The notes: generated by a model not told the origin, from the sequence alone. A stretch of DNA of 33,448 nucleotides from Nitrosomonadales bacterium (GCA_016197305.1 JACPVZ010000116.1:1-33448); one strand, 5' to 3'; counted from the stretch's first letter, positions 19,124 through 27,819 are shown. Numbers and translations: made by a program.

Positions 19124-19579
19124 ATGAAGAAACAAATCGTTATCGCTTCCACACTCAGTCTTTTGTCGATTTTCTCAGCAGCAGCTTGCGCTGATACGCT
19201 GGCTTCTGAGCGCGCGCTTCAGAAGAAGATTCAGGAAACCACTGAACAGCAGCGTGCTGCGGATGCAAAGAAGTATGAGCGCGTTTCTGCGCTCGCCGGT
19301 GACAAGCGTGGCGAGTTGGCGGCCAAAAAGGATGAGGTTGCTAATACCTATAACAAGTGGCAGGAGCAAAAGGCTGCCGCCGATGCCGCCAAGAATACCG
19401 ATGCAAATAAATATAAGGCTGTAGAGGCCGCGGCAGAGAAACATGCCCAGGCTAACAAGCAGTTTATGGATATGCAGAAGGAAATTCTGGCAAAAAATGG
19501 CGCGCTGGCTGATGGCGTAGTATTGGCCGAGGCCATCAATGCGCTGAATGCTGCAGCCCCTTCAGCGGCAGGTCGCTAA
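19124..19579 (+). CDS. Periplasmic Ala/Lys-rich coiled-coil protein of unknown function
   Basis: A 151-residue protein starting at the ATG at 19124 behind an AGGGGA site; eight upstream codons of the open frame lack one. The signal peptide MKKQIVIASTLSLLSIFSAAACA is probably cut before DTLAS. A lipobox reading (AAAC) is possible but weak. The mature protein is almost entirely helical and charged, rich in Ala, Lys, Glu and Gln (for example KKIQETTEQQRAADAKKYERV), with the look of a coiled coil. No family is recognised. A strong terminator follows, so it is a single-gene unit. Confidence 0.75.
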   Translation: MKKQIVIASTLSLLSIFSAAACADTLASERALQKKIQETTEQQRAADAKKYERVSALAGDKRGELAAKKDEVANTYNKWQEQKAAADAAKNTDANKYKAVEAAAEKHAQANKQFMDMQKEILAKNGALADGVVLAEAINALNAAAPSAAGR

Positions 19580-19606
19580 TCGGTTTAAGCAAAACAACCG
19601 GATGAA

Positions 19607-19638
19607 CAGAACGGGAGCTTAGGCTCCCGTTCTGCTTT
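19607..19638 (+). terminator. Strong rho-independent terminator
   Basis: A 12-bp perfect stem (CAGAACGGGAGC / GCTCCCGTTCTG) with a TTAG loop is followed by CTTTT. It lies 27 bp after the coiled-coil protein gene. Confidence 0.88.
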
Positions 19639-19820
19639 TGGCGGCGGCGATTGTCCATAACAGCCGCAGTGCTTTGAGTGACGTTCCGATGCGGGTATGT
19701 CAGACTCGCACAAATTTATGTGTGAGGTGGCGTTTTCGTGATTGAGGTGCGTTTAAACCGTGTCAGGTTCACAAGGAGTGCGCCCTCCTGTGTGGCTGAA
19801 ATTTTGGCTGGGAGAGTGGG

Positions 19821-21605
19821 GTGACACATTTCGGACAGCGCAGCGTATGGGGCAGAGACCACGGCGCCCTGCTGGTTGCCTTGTTGTGCTCACTGTTGCT
19901 CGTCACTTATCCGATTTTTGATTTCGATTTGTATTGGCATCTGGCCAACGGCCGCGAGATGTTCAATGCAGGAAGAATTGTCAGCGAAGAAGTTTTTTCC
20001 TACACGCACTCGGGCGACAAGTTTGCCAACCACGAATGGCTCGGCCAGGTCATCTTCTTTTTACTTTGGGATCAGTTGGGCCCATATGGCTTGATGGGTT
20101 TCAAGCTGCTGCTGGTTACGTTGCTGGTCTGGACGCTGTACCGCACTCTGCGCAACGCAGACGCGCAACCCGGCATCGCCGCGTTGTTGTGCATCATGGC
20201 CGTGCTGGCCGGAATCAACCGCTATCACGAACGCCCCGAGTTGTTCTCGCTGTTCAGCACCACATTGCTTGGATTCGTTCTGTACGGTTTTCGTGGCGGT
20301 CGTCTGCCGCGGCATATGTTGTGGCTCATTCCGCTGATTTTGCTGGTCTGGGACTGGCTGCATGGCGCCGTATATGGATTGACATTTCTGACCTTGTTTG
20401 TGCTCGGTGAAAATGCCAAGTGGCTGTGGTTGCGACAACGAGCCCTGGCAGCCGGAGATTTGAAACACCTCAACCGATGCTTTGCCGCGACTATCCTGGT
20501 CATGCTGATCAATCCGCTGGGGCTGCGCTCCTATGGGATATTTGTTGGATACGTAGTGGGTGAGGCCGATTTCAATCAGGTGATTACCGAATTTACACCG
20601 GTGAGCTGGGATGAATTCAAGGTGTTCATCCTGTTGTTTGTCTGGTGTGCGCTGCTGGCACTGCGCAATTGGCGCAGGATGGATGTGACTCAGCTGTTGC
20701 TCATGGTCGTGTTCGGCGGTGCGGCATTGCGTTTCAATCGTGTCTCGGGCGTGGCGGCAATTGTGCTGGTGCCCATCGTCGCTACTCTGCTCCAGGACAG
20801 CCTGAGCCGATCCAGAGACCAGTGGGAAGGCAAGTTACATCGCGCAACGCTGGTTCTTGCGGGTTTCCTGATCCTGAGTCAGGGCTACCTGGTTAAGTTT
20901 GGCGCGGAGGAGGCCGACTCTGGAAAATATCACATGCTCAAACTGTACGACCAGGCTTTCGGCTACCGTGTCGATGAGGATTTCTACCCGGTCGGGGCGG
21001 TCAACTTCATGCTGGACCAGGGCATCACCGGCAACCTGTATAACTCGGGCAACCTCGGGGGCTATCTTTCCTATCGGATTACTCCCGAGCGCAAGATATT
21101 CCAGTACAACATGGGCAGGGTGTTTGGCGATCCGTTTTATTTCGTCAGCCATCCGGATGAACTGGCCAAGTGGAATATCGAATACGCCATTGTCGATACC
21201 GAGAGTGAATTGGCCACGCTGTTCCCCGAACATGACTGGGCAGAAGTCTATCGTGATGAGGCCTCGGTGCTACTGGTCAAACGTATCCCGAAGAACGAAG
21301 ACTTGATCAGGCAATACGAGATCCATTATTTTTATCCGGTATTGTCGGATGCGAGTTTGCGTGAACGCGCCCATGACGCCGAGATTGCGCCCAGGCTGAT
21401 CGAGGAAATGGGCGATAGCCTGGCATATCGCGAAGATGAGCGTATCTCCAGGCTTTGGGCGGAATTGCTGGAATCCAGCCCCGATTTAAGGAGGCTGCCA
21501 CGTATTCCGGAATTGCTGGCGATGGCGCTTAAGTACAATCACGCGGAAAAGTTGCAGGAGCTGGCGAGTTTCCCCGAGTTTTCCGGGGTGAGGTTTTTTA
21601 AATAG
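19821..21605 (+). CDS. Polytopic membrane protein, GT-C glycosyltransferase-like
   Basis: A 594-residue protein with a GTG start behind a GGGAGAG stretch. About ten hydrophobic helices span residues 15 to 360, followed by a soluble C-terminal part of about 230 residues. After the first helix comes FDFDLYWHLANGREM, with VFSYTHSGDKFANHEWLGQ soon after. An acidic DxD-like loop after helix 1 with a nearby HEW is the layout of GT-C membrane glycosyltransferases that use lipid-linked sugars. The assignment to that fold is inference; substrate and role are unknown. No neighbouring genes suggest a polysaccharide locus. Confidence 0.7.
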   Translation: MTHFGQRSVWGRDHGALLVALLCSLLLVTYPIFDFDLYWHLANGREMFNAGRIVSEEVFSYTHSGDKFANHEWLGQVIFFLLWDQLGPYGLMGFKLLLVTLLVWTLYRTLRNADAQPGIAALLCIMAVLAGINRYHERPELFSLFSTTLLGFVLYGFRGGRLPRHMLWLIPLILLVWDWLHGAVYGLTFLTLFVLGENAKWLWLRQRALAAGDLKHLNRCFAATILVMLINPLGLRSYGIFVGYVVGEADFNQVITEFTPVSWDEFKVFILLFVWCALLALRNWRRMDVTQLLLMVVFGGAALRFNRVSGVAAIVLVPIVATLLQDSLSRSRDQWEGKLHRATLVLAGFLILSQGYLVKFGAEEADSGKYHMLKLYDQAFGYRVDEDFYPVGAVNFMLDQGITGNLYNSGNLGGYLSYRITPERKIFQYNMGRVFGDPFYFVSHPDELAKWNIEYAIVDTESELATLFPEHDWAEVYRDEASVLLVKRIPKNEDLIRQYEIHYFYPVLSDASLRERAHDAEIAPRLIEEMGDSLAYREDERISRLWAELLESSPDLRRLPRIPELLAMALKYNHAEKLQELASFPEFSGVRFFK

Positions 21606-21622
21606 CGAATAAGATAAGCTGC

Positions 21623-21696
21623 GAAAAAGAAAAATAGGGTCAGACTCGATTTATTATAACCGGGATAAATCGAGTCTGACCCTATTTTTCTTTTTC
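21623..21696. repeat. Perfect 31-bp inverted repeat, MITE/REP-like palindrome
   Basis: Bases 21623-21653 are the exact reverse complement of 21666-21696, with a 12-base loop. The core TAGGGTCAGACTCGATTTA matches a motif I recall from many proteobacterial genomes near REP-associated (Y1) transposases. None is in this window. With its A-run and T-run ends it would also act as a terminator in both directions between the converging neighbours. Confidence 0.85.
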
Positions 21697-21825
21697 TATT
21701 TTTCACTATTCACTATAAGGGCGCGCCTAACGACTGCAAATGGCACTCAGCGGAAGTTCAGAGCCGCAACATTGAAGTTCTGCTTTGGCCGAGGAAGCGA
21801 CGGCCAAAGCCCATCATCCGAATCA

Positions 21826-22722
21826 TCATGCCGCGCTTTGCAGTTGCCAGCCGATGCCGGCGAGCGCGCCGAACAGGATCAGCAGGTGCGCCCAGCTCCA
21901 CAGCAGATAACGGCGCGATAGCCGCTCGGGTGCGAGGTTGCTGATCAGGTAGGGTTTGCCGTCGCGCGGGCGGCTGAGGATGTGGATGTCGGGCTGGGCC
22001 TGCGCTTGGCGCTGCAGCTTCGCGACCTCGCGTTTCGCGGCCTGTCTGGCGAGCATCCATTCGTCCATGTCGAGTTCGCCGTTCTGGTCCAGGTCGAAGC
22101 GCGCGTGCAGTGCGGGCAGGTCCTTCTTCCATTCCGCGAGCAGTGCGTTGAGCTGTTCGCGGCTGTTGAATCCCGCGTCAGCGCTTTGGGTGCGGAATTC
22201 CCCGATCACATACAGCTGGTCGTGTTTGAGCAGCTTCCATTCGGTGTAGCGATGCTCGCCGTGCTGCCAGGAGTCCTTGTGCTGGGTGATGATCTCCGCC
22301 TGCTCGGGGTCGACTGCGCACTCGCCGGTCTCGTCGCGCAGCATGAAGGAATCCTGGCTCTCACCGGTTTCCTCGGTCTTCCAGTTTCTGTCCGAATCGC
22401 GCCGTTCGATCTTGTAGCGGTACCACAGGCAGGGCAGCTGGCTCAGCTTGCCGAGCAGCGGCGGCTCACCGAACTGCTGGCCGTGTCCGACCAGTTCCAC
22501 ATAGCCCTGCGCGGCAGAGGCGATTTTCGAGGTGGGGGTGGCGCGTATCGAGCGCAGCCTGCGCAATGCCGATTGCCAGGCGAACAGGCTCAGCACCGCC
22601 ATCATACCCAGGCAGATCAGCCAGCCGGTGCGGGATTCGAACTGGAAGCCGACGAACACCAGCAGTAACTGTGCGCCCGAGGTGACCAGTTGTGCGTATT
22701 CGCGGCGCAGCGAGATGTGCAT
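21826..22722 (-). CDS. GIDE-domain (E3 ligase-like) membrane protein with an EF-hand
   Basis: A 298-residue protein lying 6 bp after lemA and probably coupled to it. Two hydrophobic segments near the N-terminus (about residues 12-27 and 33-48) precede a GIDE-like domain (about 70-180, with LCLWYRYKIERRDSDRNW-type sequence and TYTEWKLLKHDQLYVIGEF-type strands). Mitochondrial MULAN E3 ligases share this domain, but no RING finger follows here, so ligase activity should not be assumed. Residues 210-221 (DLDQNGELDMDE) form a textbook 12-residue EF-hand calcium loop. A final helix (YLLWSWAHLLILFGALAGIGW) anchors the C-terminus. Function is unknown. Confidence 0.75.
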   Translation of the reverse strand: MHISLRREYAQLVTSGAQLLLVFVGFQFESRTGWLICLGMMAVLSLFAWQSALRRLRSIRATPTSKIASAAQGYVELVGHGQQFGEPPLLGKLSQLPCLWYRYKIERRDSDRNWKTEETGESQDSFMLRDETGECAVDPEQAEIITQHKDSWQHGEHRYTEWKLLKHDQLYVIGEFRTQSADAGFNSREQLNALLAEWKKDLPALHARFDLDQNGELDMDEWMLARQAAKREVAKLQRQAQAQPDIHILSRPRDGKPYLISNLAPERLSRRYLLWSWAHLLILFGALAGIGWQLQSAA

Positions 22723-22728
22723 CTCGGT

Positions 22729-23295
22729 TTAACTGAACAGCGTCTTGATGTCCACGTCTGCCTTTTCTGCGCTGGAGAATTCCAGCAGCGGCTTTTCGCC
22801 GAAGCCGAATGACCGGGCGATCAGGCTGGCGGGGAACACTTCGATCTGCACGTTGTTGATGTTCACCGCTTCGTTGTACAGCTCGCGGCGGTCGGAGATG
22901 CCGTTTTCCAGCGAGGTGATGCGGGTCTGCAGCTGCATGAAGTGCTCGTTGGCCTTCAGTTCCGGATAGGCTTCCGCGACCGCGAAAATGCTGCCCAGCC
23001 CGGCGCGCAGCGCACCCTCGGCCCGGCCCAGCGCGCCGATATCCTGGCTCTCGCGGGCGGACTGCACTTGCGAGCGCGCCGCGATGACCCGCTGCAGCGT
23101 CTCCTGCTCGAACTGTTTGTATTGCTTGCAGACCTCGACCAGCTTGGGCAGCTCGTCATGGCGCTGCTTGAGCAGCACGTCGATGTTCGCCCATGCCTTG
23201 GCGACCGCGTGTTTGACATTGACCAGATGGTTGTACAGGCTGATCGCGTAGATCAGCGCCACGACCACGATGCCAAGAAAGATCAGGGTGCTCAT
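22729..23295 (-). CDS. lemA: LemA family protein
   Basis: A 188-residue membrane-anchored helical protein. The N-terminal helix (MSTLIFLGIVVVALIYAISLYN) is followed by the family block VKHAVAKAWANIDVLLKQRHDELPKLVEVCK and by YNEAVNINNVQIEVFPASLIARSFGF. The length matches the family. LemA proteins are bacterial membrane proteins of unclear function, often paired with other membrane proteins. Here the partner is the GIDE protein immediately downstream. Confidence 0.95.
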   Translation of the reverse strand: MSTLIFLGIVVVALIYAISLYNHLVNVKHAVAKAWANIDVLLKQRHDELPKLVEVCKQYKQFEQETLQRVIAARSQVQSARESQDIGALGRAEGALRAGLGSIFAVAEAYPELKANEHFMQLQTRITSLENGISDRRELYNEAVNINNVQIEVFPASLIARSFGFGEKPLLEFSSAEKADVDIKTLFS

Positions 23296-23396
23296 GATGG
23301 GCTCCTTTGCCGGGGTTGAAGGGTGGCCGATATCGCCTGTGCGTATGCTAAAGCAAAACGGGTAAGATGTGCGCCGTGAAAAAACGAGGAGTGGCT

Positions 23397-23951
23397 ATGG
23401 ATTTGAAGGAGACCCGCATCGATACGGCGCTGGTGTATCAGGGCGATTTCATGGTGGTGCACAAGGACAGCGTGCGCCTGCCGGACGGCGGGACAAGCAG
23501 CCGCGAATACATCACCCATCCCGGCGCGGTGGCGGTGCTGGCGTTGCTGGATAACGGCAAGCTGGTGATGGAGCGGCAATTCCGCTATGCGCCGCAGCGC
23601 GAATTCTTCGAGCTGCCCGCCGGCAAGATCGATCACGGCGAAGACATCTTGCTGACGGCGCAGCGCGAGCTGCTGGAAGAGACCGGATACGTGGCGAGCG
23701 AATGGCTGCATCTGACCACCGCCTGGCCGTGCATCGGTTACGCCGACGAGCGCATGGAATATTTTCTCGCGCGGGGGCTGACCCATCAAGGGCGCAATCT
23801 CGATGACGGCGAATTTCTGGAAGTGTTCGAGTTGTCGCTGCCCGAGGCGCTGGAGTGGGTGCGGCTGGGCAAGATCAACGACAGCAAGACCATGCTCGGC
23901 CTGTTCTGGCTGGAAAAACACCTCAACGGCTGGTCGGGAGCGCCGGACTGA
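23397..23951 (+). CDS. Nudix hydrolase, ADP-ribose pyrophosphatase-like
   Basis: A 184-residue enzyme starting at the ATG at 23397 behind an AGGAG site; a longer open frame from 23367 has a poorer start. The Nudix box is GKIDHGEDILLTAQRELLEETGY, matching GX5EX7REUXEEXGU exactly. The preceding MERQFRYAPQREFFELPAG is typical of ADP-ribose pyrophosphatases (NudF group). It probably cleaves ADP-ribose or related nucleoside diphosphate sugars to AMP and a sugar phosphate. It is divergent from lemA across about 100 bp. Confidence 0.92.
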   Translation: MDLKETRIDTALVYQGDFMVVHKDSVRLPDGGTSSREYITHPGAVAVLALLDNGKLVMERQFRYAPQREFFELPAGKIDHGEDILLTAQRELLEETGYVASEWLHLTTAWPCIGYADERMEYFLARGLTHQGRNLDDGEFLEVFELSLPEALEWVRLGKINDSKTMLGLFWLEKHLNGWSGAPD

Positions 23952-23973
23952 AATGAATGATGGTAAGTGGTCA

Positions 23974-24068
23974 TTCCCGCGAAAGCGGGAAAACGAACCG
24001 CCTGCGGTGAGTTTCGAGGGACGGCCATCCAGCTTGTTGAATTGACTGGGTTCCCGCTTTCGCGGGAA
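23974..24068. repeat. REP-like pair of palindromes
   Basis: TTCCCGC GAAA GCGGGAA at 23974-23991 and TTCCCGC TTTC GCGGGAA at 24051-24068 bracket about 60 bp of spacer. The palindrome and the spacer wording (translations such as SFPRKRE and RFRGND in the surrounding frames) are widely repeated in Betaproteobacteria. The pair lies in the gap between the converging Nudix and potD genes, where it could protect 3' ends or terminate transcription. Confidence 0.85.
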
Positions 24069-24096
24069 AGACAAAACAGACTTGTTCAGCGCTTCC

Positions 24097-25155
24097 TTAT
24101 CTCAGCTTGATCTCGGTCCAGATGCGCGACAGGATGCGGCGCTGGGTGCGGTCGAGGTCGCGCAGCATCTCCAGCCGGGAGCGTCGCTGGGGGTCGGGAA
24201 AGATCGCCGGGTTCTGCGCGATCTCGGGCTTGATGTAGCGCATCGCGTCGAGGTTGGGGTTGCCCGAGCCGATCAGGTTGGTGAGCTCCGCGGAATTCTT
24301 GCCGTCCAGCATGAAGTCGATGAAGCGGAGCGCCAGGTCCGGGCGCGGCCCGCTCTGGTGCAGCACCATCGAATCCAGTGCCAGCACCGCGCCTTCCCTG
24401 GGGATGCTGGAGGCGATCGTGAATCCGCGACGGGCGTTCTGCGCATCGAGGTTGGCCTGAAAAATGTCGTTCGAATAGCCGTGCACCAGCCAGATGTCGC
24501 CTATCGTCAGTTCTTTGATGTAGCTCGATGCATTGAATGCCGCCCAATAGGGCTTGGCGCGGATGATCAGGTCGCGCGCCTGTTTCCAGTGTGCCTCGTC
24601 GGTGTCGTTGGCCGGGTAGCCCAGATACTTCAGCGCTGCCGCGAGCAGCTCGCGCTGCGAATCCAGCACGGTGACCCTGCCTTTCAGTTTTTTCAGATAT
24701 TCGGGTTCGAAGATCACCGCCCAAGTGTCGGTGGGCAGCTTCAGTTCGCGCATTTTCTCGACGTTGTAGCCGAGCAGCGTCAGGGTGTAAGCGTAAGGGA
24801 CGGAATAACGGTTGCCCGGATCGAAGGCGGTGTCGAGATAGGCTGGATTGATATTTTTCAGATTGGGCAGCCTGGCTTTGTCGAGCGGGCGCAGCGCCTT
24901 CTGCCGGATCAGCGCTTCCAGCGCGTTGCCGGTCGGCACGAGGATGTCGTAGCCGGTGGCGCCCGCCGCCAGCTTGGCCAGCATCTCCTCGTTGTCGGAA
25001 TAGTAGTCCTGCACCACGCGGCACGCGCACTGCTTCTCGAAGCGTTGCACCGTTTCCTCCGAGATGTAGTTGTTCCAGTTGTAGAGGTGCAGCACGTCAT
25101 CGGCCAGCGCCGTGCCGGCATGCCACAACAACATCGCCAGCAGCAGACGCTTCAT
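24097..25155 (-). CDS. potD: Polyamine ABC transporter substrate-binding protein
   Basis: A 352-residue periplasmic protein that binds spermidine or putrescine. The signal peptide MKRLLLAMLLWHAGTALA precedes DDVLHLYNWNNYISEETVQRFE, the family's N-terminal signature. The mature protein has the two-lobe periplasmic binding fold. Conserved segments include YDILVPTGNALEALI, SVPYAYTLTLLGYN and WLVHGYSNDIFQA. Which polyamine binds cannot be decided from sequence. The start overlaps the potC stop (ATGA), showing coupling; it is the last gene of the operon. Confidence 0.93.
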   Translation of the reverse strand: MKRLLLAMLLWHAGTALADDVLHLYNWNNYISEETVQRFEKQCACRVVQDYYSDNEEMLAKLAAGATGYDILVPTGNALEALIRQKALRPLDKARLPNLKNINPAYLDTAFDPGNRYSVPYAYTLTLLGYNVEKMRELKLPTDTWAVIFEPEYLKKLKGRVTVLDSQRELLAAALKYLGYPANDTDEAHWKQARDLIIRAKPYWAAFNASSYIKELTIGDIWLVHGYSNDIFQANLDAQNARRGFTIASSIPREGAVLALDSMVLHQSGPRPDLALRFIDFMLDGKNSAELTNLIGSGNPNLDAMRYIKPEIAQNPAIFPDPQRRSRLEMLRDLDRTQRRILSRIWTEIKLR

Positions 25156-25943
25156 GCCTTGCCTTTCAGCACATTGGGCGCGATGCGCGAGGCCAGCACG
25201 ATGATGGTCAGCGTGAGCAGCATCAGCAGCGTGGACACCGCGTTCACCTCGGGCGTGACGGCGATCTTGATCATCGAATAGATGCGCAGCGGCAGCGTGC
25301 TGACGCCGACCCCGGCGGTGAAGAAGGTGATCACGAAATCGTCTATCGACAGCGTGAACGCCATCAGGCCGCCTGCGATCACGCCGGGCAGGATCAACGG
25401 GAAGGTGCTGTGGCGGAAGGTCTCCCAGGGCGAGGCGCCGCAGTCGCGCGCCGCCTCGAACAGGCTTTCGTCCAGGCCGGCCAGGCTGGTACGCACGACG
25501 ATCGCGACGAAGCCGATCGAAAAGGTGATGTGGGCGAGGATGATGGACAGCATGCCCAGCGTGAGGTTGAGCACCTGGATGAAGAACAGCAGCAGCGAGA
25601 CGCCGAGCAAAATCTCCGGCATCGCCACCGGCGCCATCACGATGAAGGTCAGCGGCCTGATCCTGTAGCGGTGCATCGCGATGCCCGCCATCGTGCCGAG
25701 CAGCGTGGCGACCAGGCTGGATACTGTGGCGATCAGCAGCGAATTGCCCGCCGTGATCAGCATCTCTTCGTCGTGCAGCAGCACCTCGTACCAGTGCCAG
25801 GTGAAGCCGACCCATTCGGCGTTGAGGCGCGAGTCGTTGAACGAATAGACGATCACGATCAGCAGCGGCAGGTAGAGGAAGGCATAGGTCGCGAGCGCCG
25901 CCGTCCAGAGCACTGTCCCTCTGCGTCCCCGGTTGCTAGGCAT
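25152..25943 (-). CDS. potC: Polyamine ABC transporter permease
   Basis: A 263-residue inner membrane permease with six predicted helices. The start is the ATG at 25943 (MPSNRGRRG), which overlaps the potB end by 8 bp; a longer frame from 25985 lies wholly inside potB. The EAA loop that contacts the ATPase is ESLFEAARDCGASPWETFRHSTFPLILPG. Other family segments are YLPLLIVIVYSFNDSR and HITFSIGFVAIVVR. It forms the membrane channel together with potB. Confidence 0.94.
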   Translation of the reverse strand: MPSNRGRRGTVLWTAALATYAFLYLPLLIVIVYSFNDSRLNAEWVGFTWHWYEVLLHDEEMLITAGNSLLIATVSSLVATLLGTMAGIAMHRYRIRPLTFIVMAPVAMPEILLGVSLLLFFIQVLNLTLGMLSIILAHITFSIGFVAIVVRTSLAGLDESLFEAARDCGASPWETFRHSTFPLILPGVIAGGLMAFTLSIDDFVITFFTAGVGVSTLPLRIYSMIKIAVTPEVNAVSTLLMLLTLTIIVLASRIAPNVLKGKA

Positions 25944-26835
25944 GATGAGGTCTCCTGCCGCCCAGCCGCGCGGCGATCCAGACACACAGCAGCACCGCGA
26001 GGGTCAGCATGATGGACAGCGTGGAGCCGAACGGCCAGTCGCGCGTGCCCAGGAACTGCTCCTTGATCAGATTGCCGATCAGCATGTCGCGGGTCCCGCC
26101 GAGGATGTCCGGGATCGCGAACATGCCCAGCACCGGGATGAACACCAGCACCGATCCGGAAAAGATGCCCGGCAGCGACAGCGGGAAGGTCACGCGCCAG
26201 AAGCGTTGCCATGCGGAAGCGCCCAGATCCTGCGCCGCATCGAGCAGTGCCGGGTCGTGCCGCTCCAGGTTGGTGTACAGCGGCAGCACCATGAATGGCA
26301 GGTGCACATACACCATCGCGACCAGTACAGCGAACGGCGAGAACAGCAGATGCACCGGAGCGACGCCGAACAGGCCGAGCAGGCCGTTGAGCATCAGGCT
26401 GAGCGCCGCCTGCGGCCCGAGCAAGATCATCCAGGCATAGATGCGGATCAGGAAATTGCTGGCGAACGGCAGGATCACCAGCAGCACCATCAGGTCGCGA
26501 CGCCGCTTCGGGCTGCGTGCGATCAGCAGCGCCAGCGGGTAGGCCATCACCAGGCAGATCAGCGTCGTGGCGAGTGCGACCAGCAAGGACTTGAGGAAGA
26601 TCTCCGTGTAGATGAAGTCGCTGAAGAAGAAGCGGTAGGTTTCCAGCGTCAGGCCGTGCAGCGTGCCGGGATCGGCGACGAGCGGCGCCAGCCCGCCGAA
26701 TTCGCCGGGATAGCGGAACGAGGCGAGCACCATGATCAGGCCGGGCGCGGCGAAGAACAGCAGCAGGAAGATGAGCGGCGGGGCGCTCACCAGCCATTTG
26801 GTGAGGCGGGCGGCGGGGGTGCGTTGGTCACTCAT
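25936..26835 (-). CDS. potB: Polyamine ABC transporter permease
   Basis: A 299-residue inner membrane permease. The start at 26835 ([11 protein letters not shown]) overlaps the potA end by 8 bp. It has six helices. The EAA-type loop is [25 protein letters not shown], and [18 protein letters not shown] precedes it as in PotB/PotH. The C-terminal helix [21 protein letters not shown] completes the protein. It pairs with potC and with the damaged ATPase potA. Confidence 0.93.
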   Translation of the reverse strand: MSDQRTPAARLTKWLVSAPPLIFLLLFFAAPGLIMVLASFRYPGEFGGLAPLVADPGTLHGLTLETYRFFFSDFIYTEIFLKSLLVALATTLICLVMAYPLALLIARSPKRRRDLMVLLVILPFASNFLIRIYAWMILLGPQAALSLMLNGLLGLFGVAPVHLLFSPFAVLVAMVYVHLPFMVLPLYTNLERHDPALLDAAQDLGASAWQRFWRVTFPLSLPGIFSGSVLVFIPVLGMFAIPDILGGTRDMLIGNLIKEQFLGTRDWPFGSTLSIMLTLAVLLCVWIAARLGGRRPHHA

Positions 26836-27738
26836 GCAGGAACACGCCCGCATCGTGGCGCCAGCCTATCCGCACCGCATCGCCCACCTTGAAGAATTCG
26901 GCGCGCCCCGGCGCTGAATTGGGCAGCAGCGCTTCCAGCATCTGCCCCCCGGCAAGCTGCACCTTGTACACGGTGACATCGCCGCTGTACAACAGATTGC
27001 GCACCTCGCCGGGGAAGTGGTTTTTCAGCTCGGTGACGTCGCTGTGGAGGCCGATGCGCACCTGCTCGGGCCGTATCGCGAACGCGCCCTTTACATCGGC
27101 AGTCAATCCGGGAGCCGGCGGCGCGGTGATTTCGCCCAGGCCGGGGATGGCCAGGCGGGTGTGGCCGTGTGCCGCCTCGAGCACCTGGGCGTCGAGCATG
27201 TTGATGTGGCCGATGAAGTCGGCGACGAAGCGGCTCCTGGGAAAGCCATACAATTTGGCCGGTTCGTCCACCTGCTCGATATGTCCCGCCCGCAGCACCG
27301 CGATGCGGTGCGACAGCGCCAACGCCTCGTCCTGCGCATGGGTGACGAAGATGAAGGTGATGCCGACTTCGCGCTGCAGGTTGATCAGTTCGAGCTGCAT
27401 CTCCTCGCGCAGTTTTGCGTCCAGCGCGGCCAGGGGTTCGTCGAGCAGCAGCACGCGAGGACGGCTGACCAGCGCGCGGCCCAGTGCGACCCGTTGCTGC
27501 TGGCCCGTACCGGGCGCTGTTCCGGCGGCGTGCCGGCGAGGTCCTTACCATCCAGCAGCACCTGTCCCCGGTCGGGCAGGTCGAAGCCGGCGATCATGCG
27601 CAGGATGGTGGTCTTGCCGCAGCCTGAAGGGCCGAGCAGCGTGAAGAATTCGCCGGCCTCGATATCGAGGCTGACGTTGTCCACGGCCGCAAAATTGTCG
27701 AAGCGGCGCGTAACGTTCCTGAGTTCCAGCAGAGCCAT
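26828..27738 (-). pseudogene. potA: Polyamine ABC transporter ATPase with internal deletion and frameshift
   Basis: The start is the ATG at 27738 behind GGAGGG. The first part is a normal PotA N-terminus: [21 protein letters not shown], Walker [10 protein letters not shown], then [12 protein letters not shown]. Near 27,505-27,510 the sequence jumps in another frame to [12 protein letters not shown], followed by [14 protein letters not shown] (Walker B), the switch-histidine region [11 protein letters not shown] and a complete C-terminal TOBE-type domain. By comparison with E. coli PotA about 60 codons are missing, including the Q-loop (VFQSYALFPH) and the LSGG signature. The upstream frame runs to a stop within about 40 unrelated codons. 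As written no functional ATPase can be made. A true deletion and an assembly error are both possible. Confidence 0.85.
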
Positions 27739-27819
27739 GAGCATCCCTCCGGCAATCACCAGCGGGGTAATTCTATAGAACTTTGGCGGGTATTTCCGTT
27801 TTGTTTGGCGCGCCGCCGA

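Noticed and set aside
27385-27738. Programmed frameshift in potA
   Set aside because: A frameshift alone cannot explain the missing ~60 codons, which include essential motifs; a deletion is needed.
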